Shown: positions 18,163-27,805, counted from the stretch's first letter. The stretch: DNA of 64,000 bases from Verrucomicrobiota bacterium (GCA_023428905.1 JAEYWP010000022.1:248001-312000); one strand, 5' to 3'. Numbers and translations: made by a program. The notes: a model not told the origin generated them from the sequence alone.

Positions 18163-18843
18163 TTACGGGGCAGGCGGAAGTGTCGGTGTCGCCAAGTAGG
18201 AGGTCGGGTCGGGGATGCCGGCATCTCGGAAGGCTTCGCGGCGTTCCACGCAGGTGCCGCAGGTGCCGCAGTGGAGGGGCTGGCCTTTGTAGCAGGACCA
18301 GGTACGGGCGAAGTCCACCCCCAGCCGCGCCCCTTCCTGTGCGATCTGGCCCTTGGTCAGCGCGATGAAGGGTCGCAGGAGCTGGATGCCGGCGTAGGTC
18401 CCGAGACGCATGGTCTCGCCCATCGCCCGCATGAAGTCCTCCCGGCAGTCCGGGTAAATGGCATGGTCGCCGCCATGGGCTGCGATGACCAGGCCCTCCG
18501 CCCCGATGCTCTCCGCAAACCCGGTCGCGATCGAAAGCATGATTGCGTTCCGGAAGGGCACGACGGTGCGCTTCATGTTCTCGTCGGCATAATGGCCGTC
18601 CGGAATCTCGCCGCCGGAGGCAAGCAGGTCCGAGGCGAAAAGGGCGTCCATAAAGGGCAGGGTCACCTTCTCATGCCGCACCCGCAGCAGTCGCGCGTGC
18701 TCGGCGGCAAAGGGGATCTCGCGGTGGTTGTGCTTCGAGCCGTAGTCAAAACTCAGCGCCGCCCGCACCGCGTGCGCCTGGGCGGCCCAGTGCAGGGCCG
18801 TCACCGAATCCATGCCACCACTACAAAGCACCACCACGTTCAT
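18163..18843 (-). CDS. queC: 7-cyano-7-deazaguanine synthase
   Basis: ATP-dependent enzyme converting 7-carboxy-7-deazaguanine to preQ0 in queuosine synthesis. The 226-residue protein has the PP-loop SGGMDS near its N-terminus and the zinc-binding Cys cluster C...CGTCGTC near its C-terminus. The start is the ATG at 18843, giving MNVVVLCSGGMDS; a GTG nine bases upstream is less likely. It is the pathway partner of queE at 10355-11092. Confidence 0.96.
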   Translation of the reverse strand: MNVVVLCSGGMDSVTALHWAAQAHAVRAALSFDYGSKHNHREIPFAAEHARLLRVRHEKVTLPFMDALFASDLLASGGEIPDGHYADENMKRTVVPFRNAIMLSIATGFAESIGAEGLVIAAHGGDHAIYPDCREDFMRAMGETMRLGTYAGIQLLRPFIALTKGQIAQEGARLGVDFARTWSCYKGQPLHCGTCGTCVERREAFRDAGIPDPTSYLATPTLPPAP

Positions 18844-18983
18844 GCCCACCACGCTGACGCGTCAGGGGCGCCGAGTCGACCGCGCGATGGAACAGCCGGC
18901 AAACCGGCCGCAACCTCTGCCCGGAAAAGGCGATTGAATGTGCCGGCCCGGCGGCGCAAGACTCACCCATCCTTCGTTCCGCC

Positions 18984-19847
18984 ATGGTGATTTTCCACGA
19001 CCCGGCCTGCGCCGACTACGGCTCCTCGATGCGGCCGGAGCAGCCGGCCCGCGTGGTGCGCAGCGCGGAACATCTTCGCCAGGCCCATCCAGCGTGGGAA
19101 TGGCGGGTCCCTCGCGCAGCCGACGAGGCGGTGCTGTCCCTCGCCCACAGCGAGGCGCTGCTCAAACGACTCCAACACCCGCCCGATATTGACGACGACA
19201 CGCCGTATTTTCCGGGTATTTACGGGCACGCGCGCCGCGCCGTCGGCGCCGCCCTGGCCGCCGCCACCTGCGCGCGGATTGAAAACAGGCCCGTCTTCTC
19301 GCTCATGCGTCCGCCGGGGCACCACGCCACCCGGCACGAGGCGATGGGTTTTTGCTATCTCAACCAGATTGCCGTCGCGGCGCTTCATGCGCGCAGCGAA
19401 GGCGTCGCCCGGGTGGCTGTCTGGGATTTCGACGCCCATCACGGCAACGGCACCGAGGCGATCGTCCTCGGGCAGGCCGGCATCCTCTTTGCCTCCGTGC
19501 ACCAGGCACCGGGTTACCCCGGCACCGGCCTGGAAGACATCGACAATTGCCGCAACTACCCCGTCCCGCCGCGCACACCCCGGGCCGAACACCTGCGGCA
19601 GTTGCGCCGTAGCTGGGACGCCCTCCTCGACTTCGATCCGGAGCTGATCCTGGTCTCGGCGGGTTTTGACGCCTACGCCCGCGATCCGATCACCACCATG
19701 ACCCTCGAGGCGGAGGATTTCGCCGAGCTGGGCCGGTGGGTACGGCAGGCCCGCCGCCCCACCGCGGCTGTGCTCGAAGGTGGCTACAGTCAGGACCTGC
19801 CGATGCTGATCGATTCGTTTTTGACCGCATGGGCGCAGCAATCCTAG
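18984..19847 (+). CDS. histone deacetylase family protein
   Basis: A zinc hydrolase of the arginase/deacetylase fold, 287 residues. It has the class II HDAC-like active-site blocks: RPPGHHA near residues 110-116, AVWDFDAHHGNGT near 145-157, SAGFDAYARDP near 225 and the terminal EGGYS. Bacterial members deacetylate acetylated polyamines, acetoin-related or other small acetyl amides, and the sequence alone does not fix the substrate. The gene is followed after 16 bases by the RNase D gene and then by oleC-oleD on the same strand. Confidence 0.92.
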   Translation: MVIFHDPACADYGSSMRPEQPARVVRSAEHLRQAHPAWEWRVPRAADEAVLSLAHSEALLKRLQHPPDIDDDTPYFPGIYGHARRAVGAALAAATCARIENRPVFSLMRPPGHHATRHEAMGFCYLNQIAVAALHARSEGVARVAVWDFDAHHGNGTEAIVLGQAGILFASVHQAPGYPGTGLEDIDNCRNYPVPPRTPRAEHLRQLRRSWDALLDFDPELILVSAGFDAYARDPITTMTLEAEDFAELGRWVRQARRPTAAVLEGGYSQDLPMLIDSFLTAWAQQS

Positions 19848-19863
19848 CCTCGTCACCTCGATT

Positions 19864-21009
19864 TTGAACGCCACGCCCGACTACCAGCTGATTGATCACC
19901 CAGCGAAACTCGCCCCGCTGCTTGCGGCCCTCGATCGCGCGGAGGAGGTGAGCCTCGATACCGAGGCGGACAATCTGTACCACTACCGAACGCGCGTCTG
20001 CCTCCTGCAGTTTTACGTCAGCGGGGAACTGCACCTGGTCGATGTGCTCGGACCACTGGAACTCGACGCCTTGTGGCAGCGGCTGGCGACCAAACACCTG
20101 CTGATGCACGGGAGCGACTTTGACCTGCGGCTCCTTTACGATCTCTGCAACTTCCGTCCGAAGAGCATCTTTGACACGATGCTGGCCGCGCAGCTGCTCA
20201 ACCGCCAGCGAATCGGCCTCGCCGCCCTGCTCGAGGAGCACTTTGGCGTCGCCCTCGACAAGGACTCCCAAAAGGCCAATTGGTCGAAACGGCCGCTGAC
20301 CCCGCGCCTCCTCGATTATGCGGCGCTCGATGTGTATTACCTTCCCCGGCTGCGCGACCTGCTCACCGCCGAACTCGCCCAGCTGAACCGCCTCGGCTGG
20401 CTGGAACAGCAGTGTCAGCGCCAGATCGAATCCGGCCTGACTGGCTTCCCCCGAGACGACGAAAACGGCTGGCGGATCGGCCGCTCCGAACGTCTTCGGC
20501 CCGTGGGCCTGGGCGTCCTGCATGCCCTCTGGCACTGGCGCGAGGACTGGGCTCGCAAGCTCGATGTCCCGCCTTTCAAGGTGACGGGAAACGACCTCCT
20601 CCTGAAGATCGCCGAGGGCGCGGATCACGGCCTGTCCGCCCGCGCCATGCTCGATCAAGTCCACCTGGGCCGGCGCCATGACCGCCTCGCGCCCAGCCTG
20701 CGCGCCGCCCTGGAGAATGGCCTCGCTCGCGATCCCCACACCCTTCCGCGCCGCCGCGGGCGGAACCCGGAGCACCAGCCGCTCACCGCCGACGAACTGG
20801 CGCTCCAGGATCGCCTGAAGGCCGACCGCGACCGTGTGGCCGCGCAGATCCAGCTCGAGCCGACCTTGATCGCGAACCGTGCGCAGCTGGCCCAGATCGC
20901 GCGCTTTCCGGAGCAGTTGGACGAGATTCTCCTCCCCTGGCAGGCCGATCTTCTCCGCCATGAGCCTGCCCTCAAAGGCGGCGCGGCGGAGGCTCCCCCC
21001 GTGACGTGA
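19864..21009 (+). CDS. rnd: ribonuclease D
   Basis: A 3'-5' exoribonuclease of the DEDD family used in tRNA 3' maturation. The 381-residue protein has Exo I LDTEADN (about residues 31-37), Exo II HGSDFDLRLL (82-91), Exo III YAALDVYYLPRL and a C-terminal HRDC-type helical domain at about 210-290. The start must be TTG at 19864: an upstream in-frame stop closes the frame, and later ATGs would remove the Exo I motif. Start codon choice is therefore unusual but well supported. It is 16 bases after the deacetylase gene and 19 before oleC. Confidence 0.93.
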   Translation: MNATPDYQLIDHPAKLAPLLAALDRAEEVSLDTEADNLYHYRTRVCLLQFYVSGELHLVDVLGPLELDALWQRLATKHLLMHGSDFDLRLLYDLCNFRPKSIFDTMLAAQLLNRQRIGLAALLEEHFGVALDKDSQKANWSKRPLTPRLLDYAALDVYYLPRLRDLLTAELAQLNRLGWLEQQCQRQIESGLTGFPRDDENGWRIGRSERLRPVGLGVLHALWHWREDWARKLDVPPFKVTGNDLLLKIAEGADHGLSARAMLDQVHLGRRHDRLAPSLRAALENGLARDPHTLPRRRGRNPEHQPLTADELALQDRLKADRDRVAAQIQLEPTLIANRAQLAQIARFPEQLDEILLPWQADLLRHEPALKGGAAEAPPVT

Positions 21010-21028
21010 ACCGCGTCGGGGCCCGCCC

Positions 21029-22663
21029 ATGACGGACTCGGCCAACATCTCGCGTTTTCTGCCGGCCATGGCAGTGGCCCAACCGGACACGCCGGCCCTC
21101 AAGGTGCCGCGCGGCCGCACGGCGGACGGTCGCATCGACTACCTCACGCTTTCCTTCCGCGAACTGGACACCGAGGTCGATGCCTGGGTCGCGCGCTTTC
21201 GCTCTGCCGGCGTGCGCGACGGCGATCGGGTGCTGGTGATGGTGCGCCAGGGTCTGCCGCTCATCTCGGCGGCCTTCGCCCTGTTTAAACAGGGCGCGGT
21301 GCCCGTCGTGATCGATCCCGGGATGGGGCTGCGCAGCTTCCTGGCCTGCGTGGCCCGCTCGCGCCCGCGGGTTCTCCTGGGCATCCCGCTCGCGCGCATC
21401 CTCAGCCACGTGTTCCGCGACTCCTTCCGCTCCGTCGAGACGAGGATCGCTGCCAGCGGCTGCGCCTGGGCGCGCCTGGGTACGCCTGTCCCCGCCAGAG
21501 ATCCGATCGCACCGGCGCCCAAGGCAGCGTCCGACCTCGCTGCCATCCTTTTCACCTCCGGTTCCACGGGCGCCCCCAAGGGTGTGTGTTACGAACACGG
21601 GATGTTTGAGGCGCAGGTGCGGCTGATCCGTGAGACCTACGCCATTCAGCCCGGCGAGATCGACCTGCCAATGCTGCCGGTCTTCGCCCTGTTTAATCCC
21701 GCCCTCGGCCTGACCACGGTGGTACCGGAGATCGACCCGGGCCGACCGGCTGCCGTCGACCCCGCGCGCATCGTGCAGGCGATCCGCCAGGAGAACGTCA
21801 CCAACTCCTTCGGCTCCCCCACGCTCTGGAACAAGATCGTCACCCACTGTAGTGAGAAAGGGGAGACGCTGCCCTCCCTCCGCCGCGTGCTCTGTGCCGG
21901 CGCGCCCGTGCCCGCGTCGCTCTGGCGCAACGCCGGCCGCGTGCTGACGGGGGGGATGCTGCATTCCCCGTATGGTGCGACCGAGTCGCTGCCGGTCAGC
22001 AGCGTATCCGCCGCCGAAATTGATCCCGACACGATGGCCGGTGCCTGCGTGGGCCGCCCGGTGACGGGAATGCAGGTCAAGGTGATCGCCGTTGAGGAAG
22101 GTCCGGTTGAAACGCTCCACCAGGCCCGGGAGATGCCTGCCGGCGAGATCGGAGAGCTGATCGTTGCCGGGCCCGTGGTCACCCGCACCTACGACGCGCT
22201 GCCCGAGGCGACGCGAGCTGCGAAGATTGCGGGCAATGGAGGGGAAGTCTGGCATCGCCTGGGGGATTGCGGCTACCGCGATGAGCAGGGCCGGCTCTGG
22301 TTCTGCGGACGCAAGGTCGAGCGGGTCGAGGGTCCGGACGGAATTCTCCACACCGAACCTTGCGAACAGGTCTTCCGGGGTCATCCCGCGGTGGAACGCT
22401 GCGCCCTGATCGGACTCGGCCGGCGCGGCGCGCAGGTGCCCGCGCTGGTGATCCAGCGGCGACGGAACGAGGGTCTGCACCTGACGGACCGGGCCCTGGC
22501 CGAGGAGCTGCGCGCCCGTGCGCGCGCCTTCGCCCACACCCGCGCCCTCACGCGGTTTTTTGTCCACCCGGGTTTCCCGGTCGATGTTCGCCACAATGCC
22601 AAGATCCACCGCCTGACGCTGGGCCGCTGGGCAGCGCGGGCTAAAGTCATCGAGGTCGTATGA
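21029..22663 (+). CDS. oleC: olefin beta-lactone synthetase OleC
   Basis: AMP-forming ligase-superfamily enzyme that in long-chain olefin biosynthesis converts a 2-alkyl-3-hydroxyalkanoic acid into a cis-beta-lactone. The 544-residue protein has the P-loop TSGSTGAPKG at 176-185, the OleC-type segment PVFALFNPALGLTTVVPEIDP just after it and the later motif YGATES. It overlaps oleD by four bases (ATGA). OleA (condensing enzyme) and OleB (beta-lactone decarboxylase) are not in the window, so either they are encoded elsewhere or the pathway ends differently here. Confidence 0.9.
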   Translation: MTDSANISRFLPAMAVAQPDTPALKVPRGRTADGRIDYLTLSFRELDTEVDAWVARFRSAGVRDGDRVLVMVRQGLPLISAAFALFKQGAVPVVIDPGMGLRSFLACVARSRPRVLLGIPLARILSHVFRDSFRSVETRIAASGCAWARLGTPVPARDPIAPAPKAASDLAAILFTSGSTGAPKGVCYEHGMFEAQVRLIRETYAIQPGEIDLPMLPVFALFNPALGLTTVVPEIDPGRPAAVDPARIVQAIRQENVTNSFGSPTLWNKIVTHCSEKGETLPSLRRVLCAGAPVPASLWRNAGRVLTGGMLHSPYGATESLPVSSVSAAEIDPDTMAGACVGRPVTGMQVKVIAVEEGPVETLHQAREMPAGEIGELIVAGPVVTRTYDALPEATRAAKIAGNGGEVWHRLGDCGYRDEQGRLWFCGRKVERVEGPDGILHTEPCEQVFRGHPAVERCALIGLGRRGAQVPALVIQRRRNEGLHLTDRALAEELRARARAFAHTRALTRFFVHPGFPVDVRHNAKIHRLTLGRWAARAKVIEVV

Positions 22664-23670
22664 AGACACTGGTGACAGGAGGAACCGGATTCCTGGGCCG
22701 TCGGCTGGTGGAGCGGCTGCTGGCGGAGGGCCGCGAGGTCACCGTGCTCGCGCGTCGCCCCGCCGCGGATCTGCAGGCTCGCGGCGTGCGCTTTGTTGCG
22801 GTTGCGCTCGAGGATGCGGCGGCGGTGGGTCGGGCCTGCGAGGGGATGGAAACGGTCTTTCACGTGGCGGCGAAAGTCGGCGTCTGGGGCCGCTACGAGG
22901 ACTTTCATCGGGCCAACGTCCTCGGCACCCGCGCCTTGCTCGATGGTGCTCGCCGCGCCGGCGTCGCCCGCTTTGTGCACACCAGCACGCCCAGCGTGGT
23001 GTACAACGGGCGCGACCTCGCCGGGGCCGATGAATCCCTCCCGCTGACCCGCGCCTGCCCGTGCGCGTATCCACTCACCAAGGCGCTGGCCGAGGCCGAG
23101 GTGCTGGCAGCCAATGCCTCCGCCTTTCGCACGGTGGCGCTCCGCCCCCACCTGATCTGGGGCGTCGGTGATCCGCACCTCGTACCCCGCATCCTGGCTC
23201 GAGCGCGCGCAGGCCGCCTGCGCATCGTCGGCGGCGGCACGAATCGCGTCGACATGGTGCACGTGGAGAACGCGGTGGATGCTCATCTCCAGGCCGAGAC
23301 GGCGCTGGGGGGCGACGCCCCGGCGTCCGGTCGGGCCTACTTCATCACCAATGGCGAGCCGGTCGTCTTGTGGGACTGGGTCAACGGCCTGCTCCAGACG
23401 CTCGGCCTTGCAGCGGTGACGCGACGGGTGCCCCTGCCCGTGGCCTACGCGGCCGGCGCGGCGCTGGAGGGCATCTGGGGGCTTTGCCGCCTCGGCGGCG
23501 AACCGCCCATGACCCGCTTTGTCGCGGCCGAGCTGGCCAAGGAGCACTGGTTCAACATCGCGGCGGCGCGACGCGACCTGGGATATGCGCCCCGGGTGAC
23601 GATGGCGGCGGGCACGCGGGAGTTGGTCCGCTCGCTGAGGGAAGCCGAACCGCGCCTGCCCGCACCCTAA
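22660..23670 (+). CDS. oleD: 2-alkyl-3-oxoalkanoate reductase OleD
   Basis: NADPH-dependent short-chain (extended) dehydrogenase that reduces the beta-keto acid made by OleA to the 3-hydroxy acid used by OleC. The 336-residue protein has the nucleotide motif GGTGFLG (residues 7-13) and catalytic YPLTK (Tyr137, Lys141), with the C-terminal PPMTRFVAAELAKEHWF pattern of the OleD/3-beta-HSD group. It starts inside oleC and its stop overlaps the stop of the convergent methyltransferase gene by three bases. Confidence 0.9.
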   Translation: MKTLVTGGTGFLGRRLVERLLAEGREVTVLARRPAADLQARGVRFVAVALEDAAAVGRACEGMETVFHVAAKVGVWGRYEDFHRANVLGTRALLDGARRAGVARFVHTSTPSVVYNGRDLAGADESLPLTRACPCAYPLTKALAEAEVLAANASAFRTVALRPHLIWGVGDPHLVPRILARARAGRLRIVGGGTNRVDMVHVENAVDAHLQAETALGGDAPASGRAYFITNGEPVVLWDWVNGLLQTLGLAAVTRRVPLPVAYAAGAALEGIWGLCRLGGEPPMTRFVAAELAKEHWFNIAAARRDLGYAPRVTMAAGTRELVRSLREAEPRLPAP

Positions 23671-24476
23671 CGGGCGCGCTGCCGGACCGCCTCGAAGAGC
23701 GTGATGATGGTCGCCATGGCAACGTTGAGGGAGTCGGCCTGCCCTGCCATCGGGATGCGCACCTGCGCGTCGCTCTCCGCCAACCAGTAGTTGCTCAGCC
23801 CATACTGCTCACTGCCCATCACGATCGCGAGGGATCCGGTGAGGTCCGTGTCGGTGTACAGGGCGGTCGCTGCCGGCGTGGTGGCCACCGCGCGAATCCG
23901 GTGTTCGCGCAGCCAGGCGCGCACCGGCTCGCTCTCGGCGACCACGACCGGCACGGAGAAAAGCACACCGGTGGAGGAACGCACGACGTTGGGATTGAAG
24001 ATGTCGGTCACGGGATCGCAGACCACCACCGCGTCAACCCCCGCCGCGTCCGCACTGCGCAGGATCGTGCCGAGGTTGCCGGGTTTCTCGATCGCCTCGA
24101 CCACGAGGAGAAACGGGGCCGGGGGAAGAACGAGGTCCTGCAGGTGGCGTTTCCACTGGGGCGCCACGGCAAGCAATCCATCCGGGCGTTCGCGGTAGGC
24201 GACCTTGGCGAAGGCGTCCTTCGAAAGTTCGAATACCTGGGCGCCGGCGGTGCGCGCCTGGTCGATCAGGGCCGGTTCATTCTCACCCAGAAACCAGTCC
24301 GCCGAAAAATACAGCTCCTGCAGCGGGACCGCTTTCTCCAGGGCGCGCCGGATCTCCCGGTAGCCCTCGACGAGGAACACCCCGGCTTCATCGCGGGGGC
24401 GGCGGTCGCGCAGCCGCACGAGCTGCTTGATCCGCGGATTCTGGAGGCTGGTGATCTTTTCGGTGGGGAGAGCCAC
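23667..24476 (-). CDS. SpoU/TrmH-family RNA 2'-O-methyltransferase
   Basis: A SAM-dependent ribose methyltransferase of the SPOUT class, 269 residues. The N-terminal substrate-binding domain begins ITSLQNPRIKQLVRLRDRR, a feature of RlmB/TrmH-like enzymes. The catalytic domain contains the knot motifs EAIEKPGNLGTILRSADAAG, VMGSEQYGLS and IPMAGQADSLNVAMA. The start is a GTG at 24476. Target nucleotide cannot be read from the sequence; the N-terminal domain favours an rRNA target. Confidence 0.93.
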   Translation of the reverse strand: MALPTEKITSLQNPRIKQLVRLRDRRPRDEAGVFLVEGYREIRRALEKAVPLQELYFSADWFLGENEPALIDQARTAGAQVFELSKDAFAKVAYRERPDGLLAVAPQWKRHLQDLVLPPAPFLLVVEAIEKPGNLGTILRSADAAGVDAVVVCDPVTDIFNPNVVRSSTGVLFSVPVVVAESEPVRAWLREHRIRAVATTPAATALYTDTDLTGSLAIVMGSEQYGLSNYWLAESDAQVRIPMAGQADSLNVAMATIITLFEAVRQRAR

Positions 24477-24580
24477 GCCGCCTGTTCAGCACCAGCCGGG
24501 CCTGTGAATCAACGTTGAAGCGCGAAACGGGAGCGGCTGCAAAGTGTGCTCGCGGAAGTCGGCAAAGCCCGTGAAGGTGG

Positions 24581-25888
24581 GTGGCTGTGGGCAAAAAGCG
24601 CTTCAACGACCATCCCTTTTCCTACCACCAGGAGATCGAGCTCGAGATCACGACCCTGACCAACCTCGGGTCCGGCCTGGGGCGCGTGCCGCTGCGCGAT
24701 GCCGCCACCGGCGAGGAAACCGCGTGGGTGGTGATGTGCGCGTTCGCCCTTCCCGGTGAGCGGGTGCGGGCCAGGGTTTTCCGCAATCACAAGAACTATT
24801 CCGAGGCGGACTTGCTGTCCGTCCTCACCCCTTCTCCCCACCGGGTGCCGGCGCCCTGTGTGGTCTACGGCCGCTGCGGCGGCTGCCAGTATCAGCATCT
24901 CCGTTACGAAGAGCAGCTCGTCTGGAAACGGCAGCAGGTGGAGGAGCTGCTGCGCCACATGGCCGGACTGGAGTTTCGCGTCGCCCCCGTGATCGGGTCG
25001 CCCCGCCCCTATGGTTACCGCTCCAAGATCACCCCGCACTTCAACCCGCCCCGGATGGACCGCCACGCCTCCGGGGAGCCGGCGCCCGACACCGCGGCGG
25101 CGCTGCTCGACGAAAAAACCTTTCCGATCGGCTTTCTGCGCCAGGGGACGCGTTTTGACCTCGTCGACGTCCCCCGATGCGAGATTGCGACGGAGCGGAT
25201 CAACCAGGTGCTGGGCGACGTGCGGCAGCGCACGCGGCGGCGGGCCGCCGCCGGAGAGTTCAAGCGCGCGTCCACCCTGCTTCTCCGCGAGGCCTCGGGG
25301 GAGGTGACGACGGAGTACGACAAGGTCATCACGGAGACGGTCGGAGCCTTGAAACTGCGCTTTCTGGCGCGGGATTTTTTCCAGAACAATCCCTTCATCC
25401 TGCCCGCGTTTACCGCATACGTGCGCGAACAGGCAGCCGGTTCAGGCGCGAGGAATCTGGTGGACGCGTATTGCGGCAGCGGCCTGTTTGCCCTGAGCGC
25501 AGCGTCCAGATTCGAGGCGGTCGAGGGCATAGAGATCAGCGAGACCTCGATTGCGTTCGCGCGCGAAAATGCCGCCGCCAATGGGGTCACGAACGTGCAG
25601 TTCCGGGCCGGCGATGCCGCCGCGATCTTTTCGGGGCTGCGGTTCCCCGCTGCGGACACCGTGGTGGTGATCGATCCACCGCGGAAAGGGTGCGACGAGA
25701 GTTTCCTGCAGCAGCTCTTCGGTTTTGGACCCAGGGCGGTGGTGTATGTGAGCTGCGACCCCGCCACCCAGATGAGGGACCTCAGGCTGTTTGTCGAAGC
25801 CGGATACCGGCTCACCGCGGTCCAGCCGTTCGACCTTTTTCCCCAGACACGCCACCTCGAATGCGTGATCACGCTCACGCGCTTATAA
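24581..25888 (+). CDS. 23S rRNA (uracil-C5)-methyltransferase, RlmD/TrmA family
   Basis: SAM-dependent enzyme that methylates C5 of uridine. In order the 435-residue protein has a TRAM-like RNA-binding region (about 15-85), the Fe-S cysteines CVVYGRCGGCQ with a fourth in VPRCEI, SAM motif DAYCGSGLFAL, IDPPRKG, and the catalytic cysteine in YVSCDPATQ. Retention of all four Fe-S cysteines points towards RlmD/RlmC rather than TrmA. The start is GTG at 24581, with GGTGG just upstream; a second GTG lies two codons in. Confidence 0.9.
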   Translation: MAVGKKRFNDHPFSYHQEIELEITTLTNLGSGLGRVPLRDAATGEETAWVVMCAFALPGERVRARVFRNHKNYSEADLLSVLTPSPHRVPAPCVVYGRCGGCQYQHLRYEEQLVWKRQQVEELLRHMAGLEFRVAPVIGSPRPYGYRSKITPHFNPPRMDRHASGEPAPDTAAALLDEKTFPIGFLRQGTRFDLVDVPRCEIATERINQVLGDVRQRTRRRAAAGEFKRASTLLLREASGEVTTEYDKVITETVGALKLRFLARDFFQNNPFILPAFTAYVREQAAGSGARNLVDAYCGSGLFALSAASRFEAVEGIEISETSIAFARENAAANGVTNVQFRAGDAAAIFSGLRFPAADTVVVIDPPRKGCDESFLQQLFGFGPRAVVYVSCDPATQMRDLRLFVEAGYRLTAVQPFDLFPQTRHLECVITLTRL

Positions 25889-25931
25889 AGAAAGATAGAC
25901 AGAGCGGATAAAACGCGCCTCTTTGTCCTCC

Positions 25932-27731
25932 ATGCAAGAGACGCGTCGAGGAACGCTGCGAGGGGTGGTGTCCACCCTCGTCGCGTGCGTGGTGTTTGGT
26001 GCACTGCTCTGCCTGCTGGAGGTGCTTCCGGGCGCGCGGCGGGTGTGTTCGCAGTTCGGTCTGGGCCTGCCCGTGGGCGCAGGTGTGATCGCGGGGCTCT
26101 TGGCGTTGCAGTCGGTGGCGCGGTCCCGCGGAAGCGCCTCGTCTCCCGAACGCGTGATGCTCGCGATCCGCGACCTGCGCTGGACGCGGAATGATTTTTG
26201 CCGCGGCTGGTACATTTCCGGCGCGACCGGCAGTGGCAAGACCGAGGCCTTGAAGGTGTTGATGCACCTGGTTTGTCGCGGAGAGGCGGACTGGGGCGGT
26301 CTCTTCATCGACGAGAAGGGGTTCTTCGCCGACGAGGTCATTCCGATCTTGCAGCATTACGGACGCGGCGGAGATCTCTGTGAACTCACGACCCGGCCGG
26401 AGAACGCCGGGCCGGAGTGGGTGGCTCCCTTCCGTTTCAACATCCTCGGCGATGAACGGGTGCGCACCTCCCAATACGTTGAGGCGATCCTGCTGGTGGC
26501 GGAGGCCGTGGCTTCGGGTAAGGAGGACAAGGGGTTCTTTCGCACCCAGGCCGGGCTGCACATCGGTGCGGCCATCGATTTGTTCCGTGGCGTGCGCGAG
26601 TGGCAGCGCCTTTGCGGGCAACCTCCCGAGCAGTGGGTCGCGCCCACCCTCCGCGGAGTGTACCAGATCCTCACCAGTGAGGACGATTTTCAAACGCTGC
26701 TTCGGGACCGCGTCGGCCTCCTGGTTCGGGCTGGGGCGACTGTGCCCCCGCCCCCCATCGGCGAAGCGCCCGCCACTGCTGGGTGCGGCGAGGCTCCTCG
26801 TCCTGACCGCCCGGGACATGCGGAGGAACACGAGGGCCCGCTGTTTCCCGACTTTCGTGGCGTCGAGCCGCGCCTGCTGGTGAGCGCCCTCGAGCACTTT
26901 GCGAAACGGTACTGGGGCACGCGTGCCCAGGAGCAGCTGGAAGGGGTGAAAGGCACGATCACGAATTACCTGCGTTGGTTTACGGACGATGCGATCCACC
27001 ACGTATTCGGCGCGGAGTCCGACAGCTTCACCCTGAATGCGATGGACCGCGGGCGTGTCCTTTGCGTTTCGCTTCCGCAGCGGTATGCGATCGAACGCCG
27101 CTACCTTTGCGCGCTCCTCAAGGTGCTGGCCTACGCGCACGCCCGCGCGCGCCAGCCGACGCGGAGCAACTACAACCTGTTGATCATCTGGCAGGACGAG
27201 GCCCAGCGTTTCCTCATGCCGATCGACGGGGATGTCGACGTGCTTCGCCAGTACCAGGCCACGACCGTGATCGCCACCCAGTTCCGGGGGCAGCTGGAGA
27301 AGGCGCTGGGCGGGCGGGAAGCCGCCGCGCCGGTGATCGGCAACCTGCGCAACCGGATCATCCTGCAGGCGGCGGACGAGGACTGCGCCGAGGAGTCGGC
27401 CAAGTTCATTGGCAAGGGACTGCGGCGGAAACGCACGGTCACCCGTCAGCAGGACGGGAAGCGGAGCACCTCGTTGACGGAGGAGGTCGCGTATCAGGTC
27501 GAACCCTACCAACTGCGGCGTCTGCCCTGTTTTACGGCGGTGTTCTGCCATGCCTCCGGGCGGGTGCGGCCGCTCCGTTTCACTCCGGTGGCGGCTGACG
27601 GGACGGTCCCGGGCTGGTTTCGGGGGGTCTTTGCGTTGCGATTGCGGCAGCGGCTCAGACGCTGGGGCGGCCGGGACGGCCGTGGGCCCTTCTTTTGCGC
27701 CTACACACCGCCGAGGCGCTACCTGAAATGA
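25932..27731 (+). CDS. VirD4/TraD-like coupling ATPase
   Basis: A 599-residue membrane-anchored ATPase of the FtsK/HerA superfamily. Two N-terminal transmembrane segments (about residues 9-30 and 40-58) precede Walker A SGATGSGKT (about 96-104) and Walker B LLIIWQDEAQRF (about 416-427), followed by TTVIATQFRGQLEKAL, which is the sensor region of TraD/TraG proteins. Type IV secretion coupling proteins have this layout and bring substrates to the channel. The start is the ATG at 25932; a TTG three codons upstream is less likely. No relaxase or VirB4 gene lies next to it; a VirB-like cluster begins 7 kb downstream. It is flanked by an RNA methyltransferase and a TonB-C protein. Confidence 0.8.
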   Translation: MQETRRGTLRGVVSTLVACVVFGALLCLLEVLPGARRVCSQFGLGLPVGAGVIAGLLALQSVARSRGSASSPERVMLAIRDLRWTRNDFCRGWYISGATGSGKTEALKVLMHLVCRGEADWGGLFIDEKGFFADEVIPILQHYGRGGDLCELTTRPENAGPEWVAPFRFNILGDERVRTSQYVEAILLVAEAVASGKEDKGFFRTQAGLHIGAAIDLFRGVREWQRLCGQPPEQWVAPTLRGVYQILTSEDDFQTLLRDRVGLLVRAGATVPPPPIGEAPATAGCGEAPRPDRPGHAEEHEGPLFPDFRGVEPRLLVSALEHFAKRYWGTRAQEQLEGVKGTITNYLRWFTDDAIHHVFGAESDSFTLNAMDRGRVLCVSLPQRYAIERRYLCALLKVLAYAHARARQPTRSNYNLLIIWQDEAQRFLMPIDGDVDVLRQYQATTVIATQFRGQLEKALGGREAAAPVIGNLRNRIILQAADEDCAEESAKFIGKGLRRKRTVTRQQDGKRSTSLTEEVAYQVEPYQLRRLPCFTAVFCHASGRVRPLRFTPVAADGTVPGWFRGVFALRLRQRLRRWGGRDGRGPFFCAYTPPRRYLK

Positions 27732-27805
27732 CGGGCGCCGGAGCACGGGCTTGCCTGATGCGGTCGCGGTCCTAGTAAAGGGCTAGGCCCTACCCCAAAT
27801 CCATC

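Noticed and set aside
18855..18864. Perfect palindrome TGACGCGTCA between queC and the deacetylase gene
   Set aside because: Ten bases in a GC-rich spacer can arise by chance; there is no second copy nearby and no regulator to connect it with.
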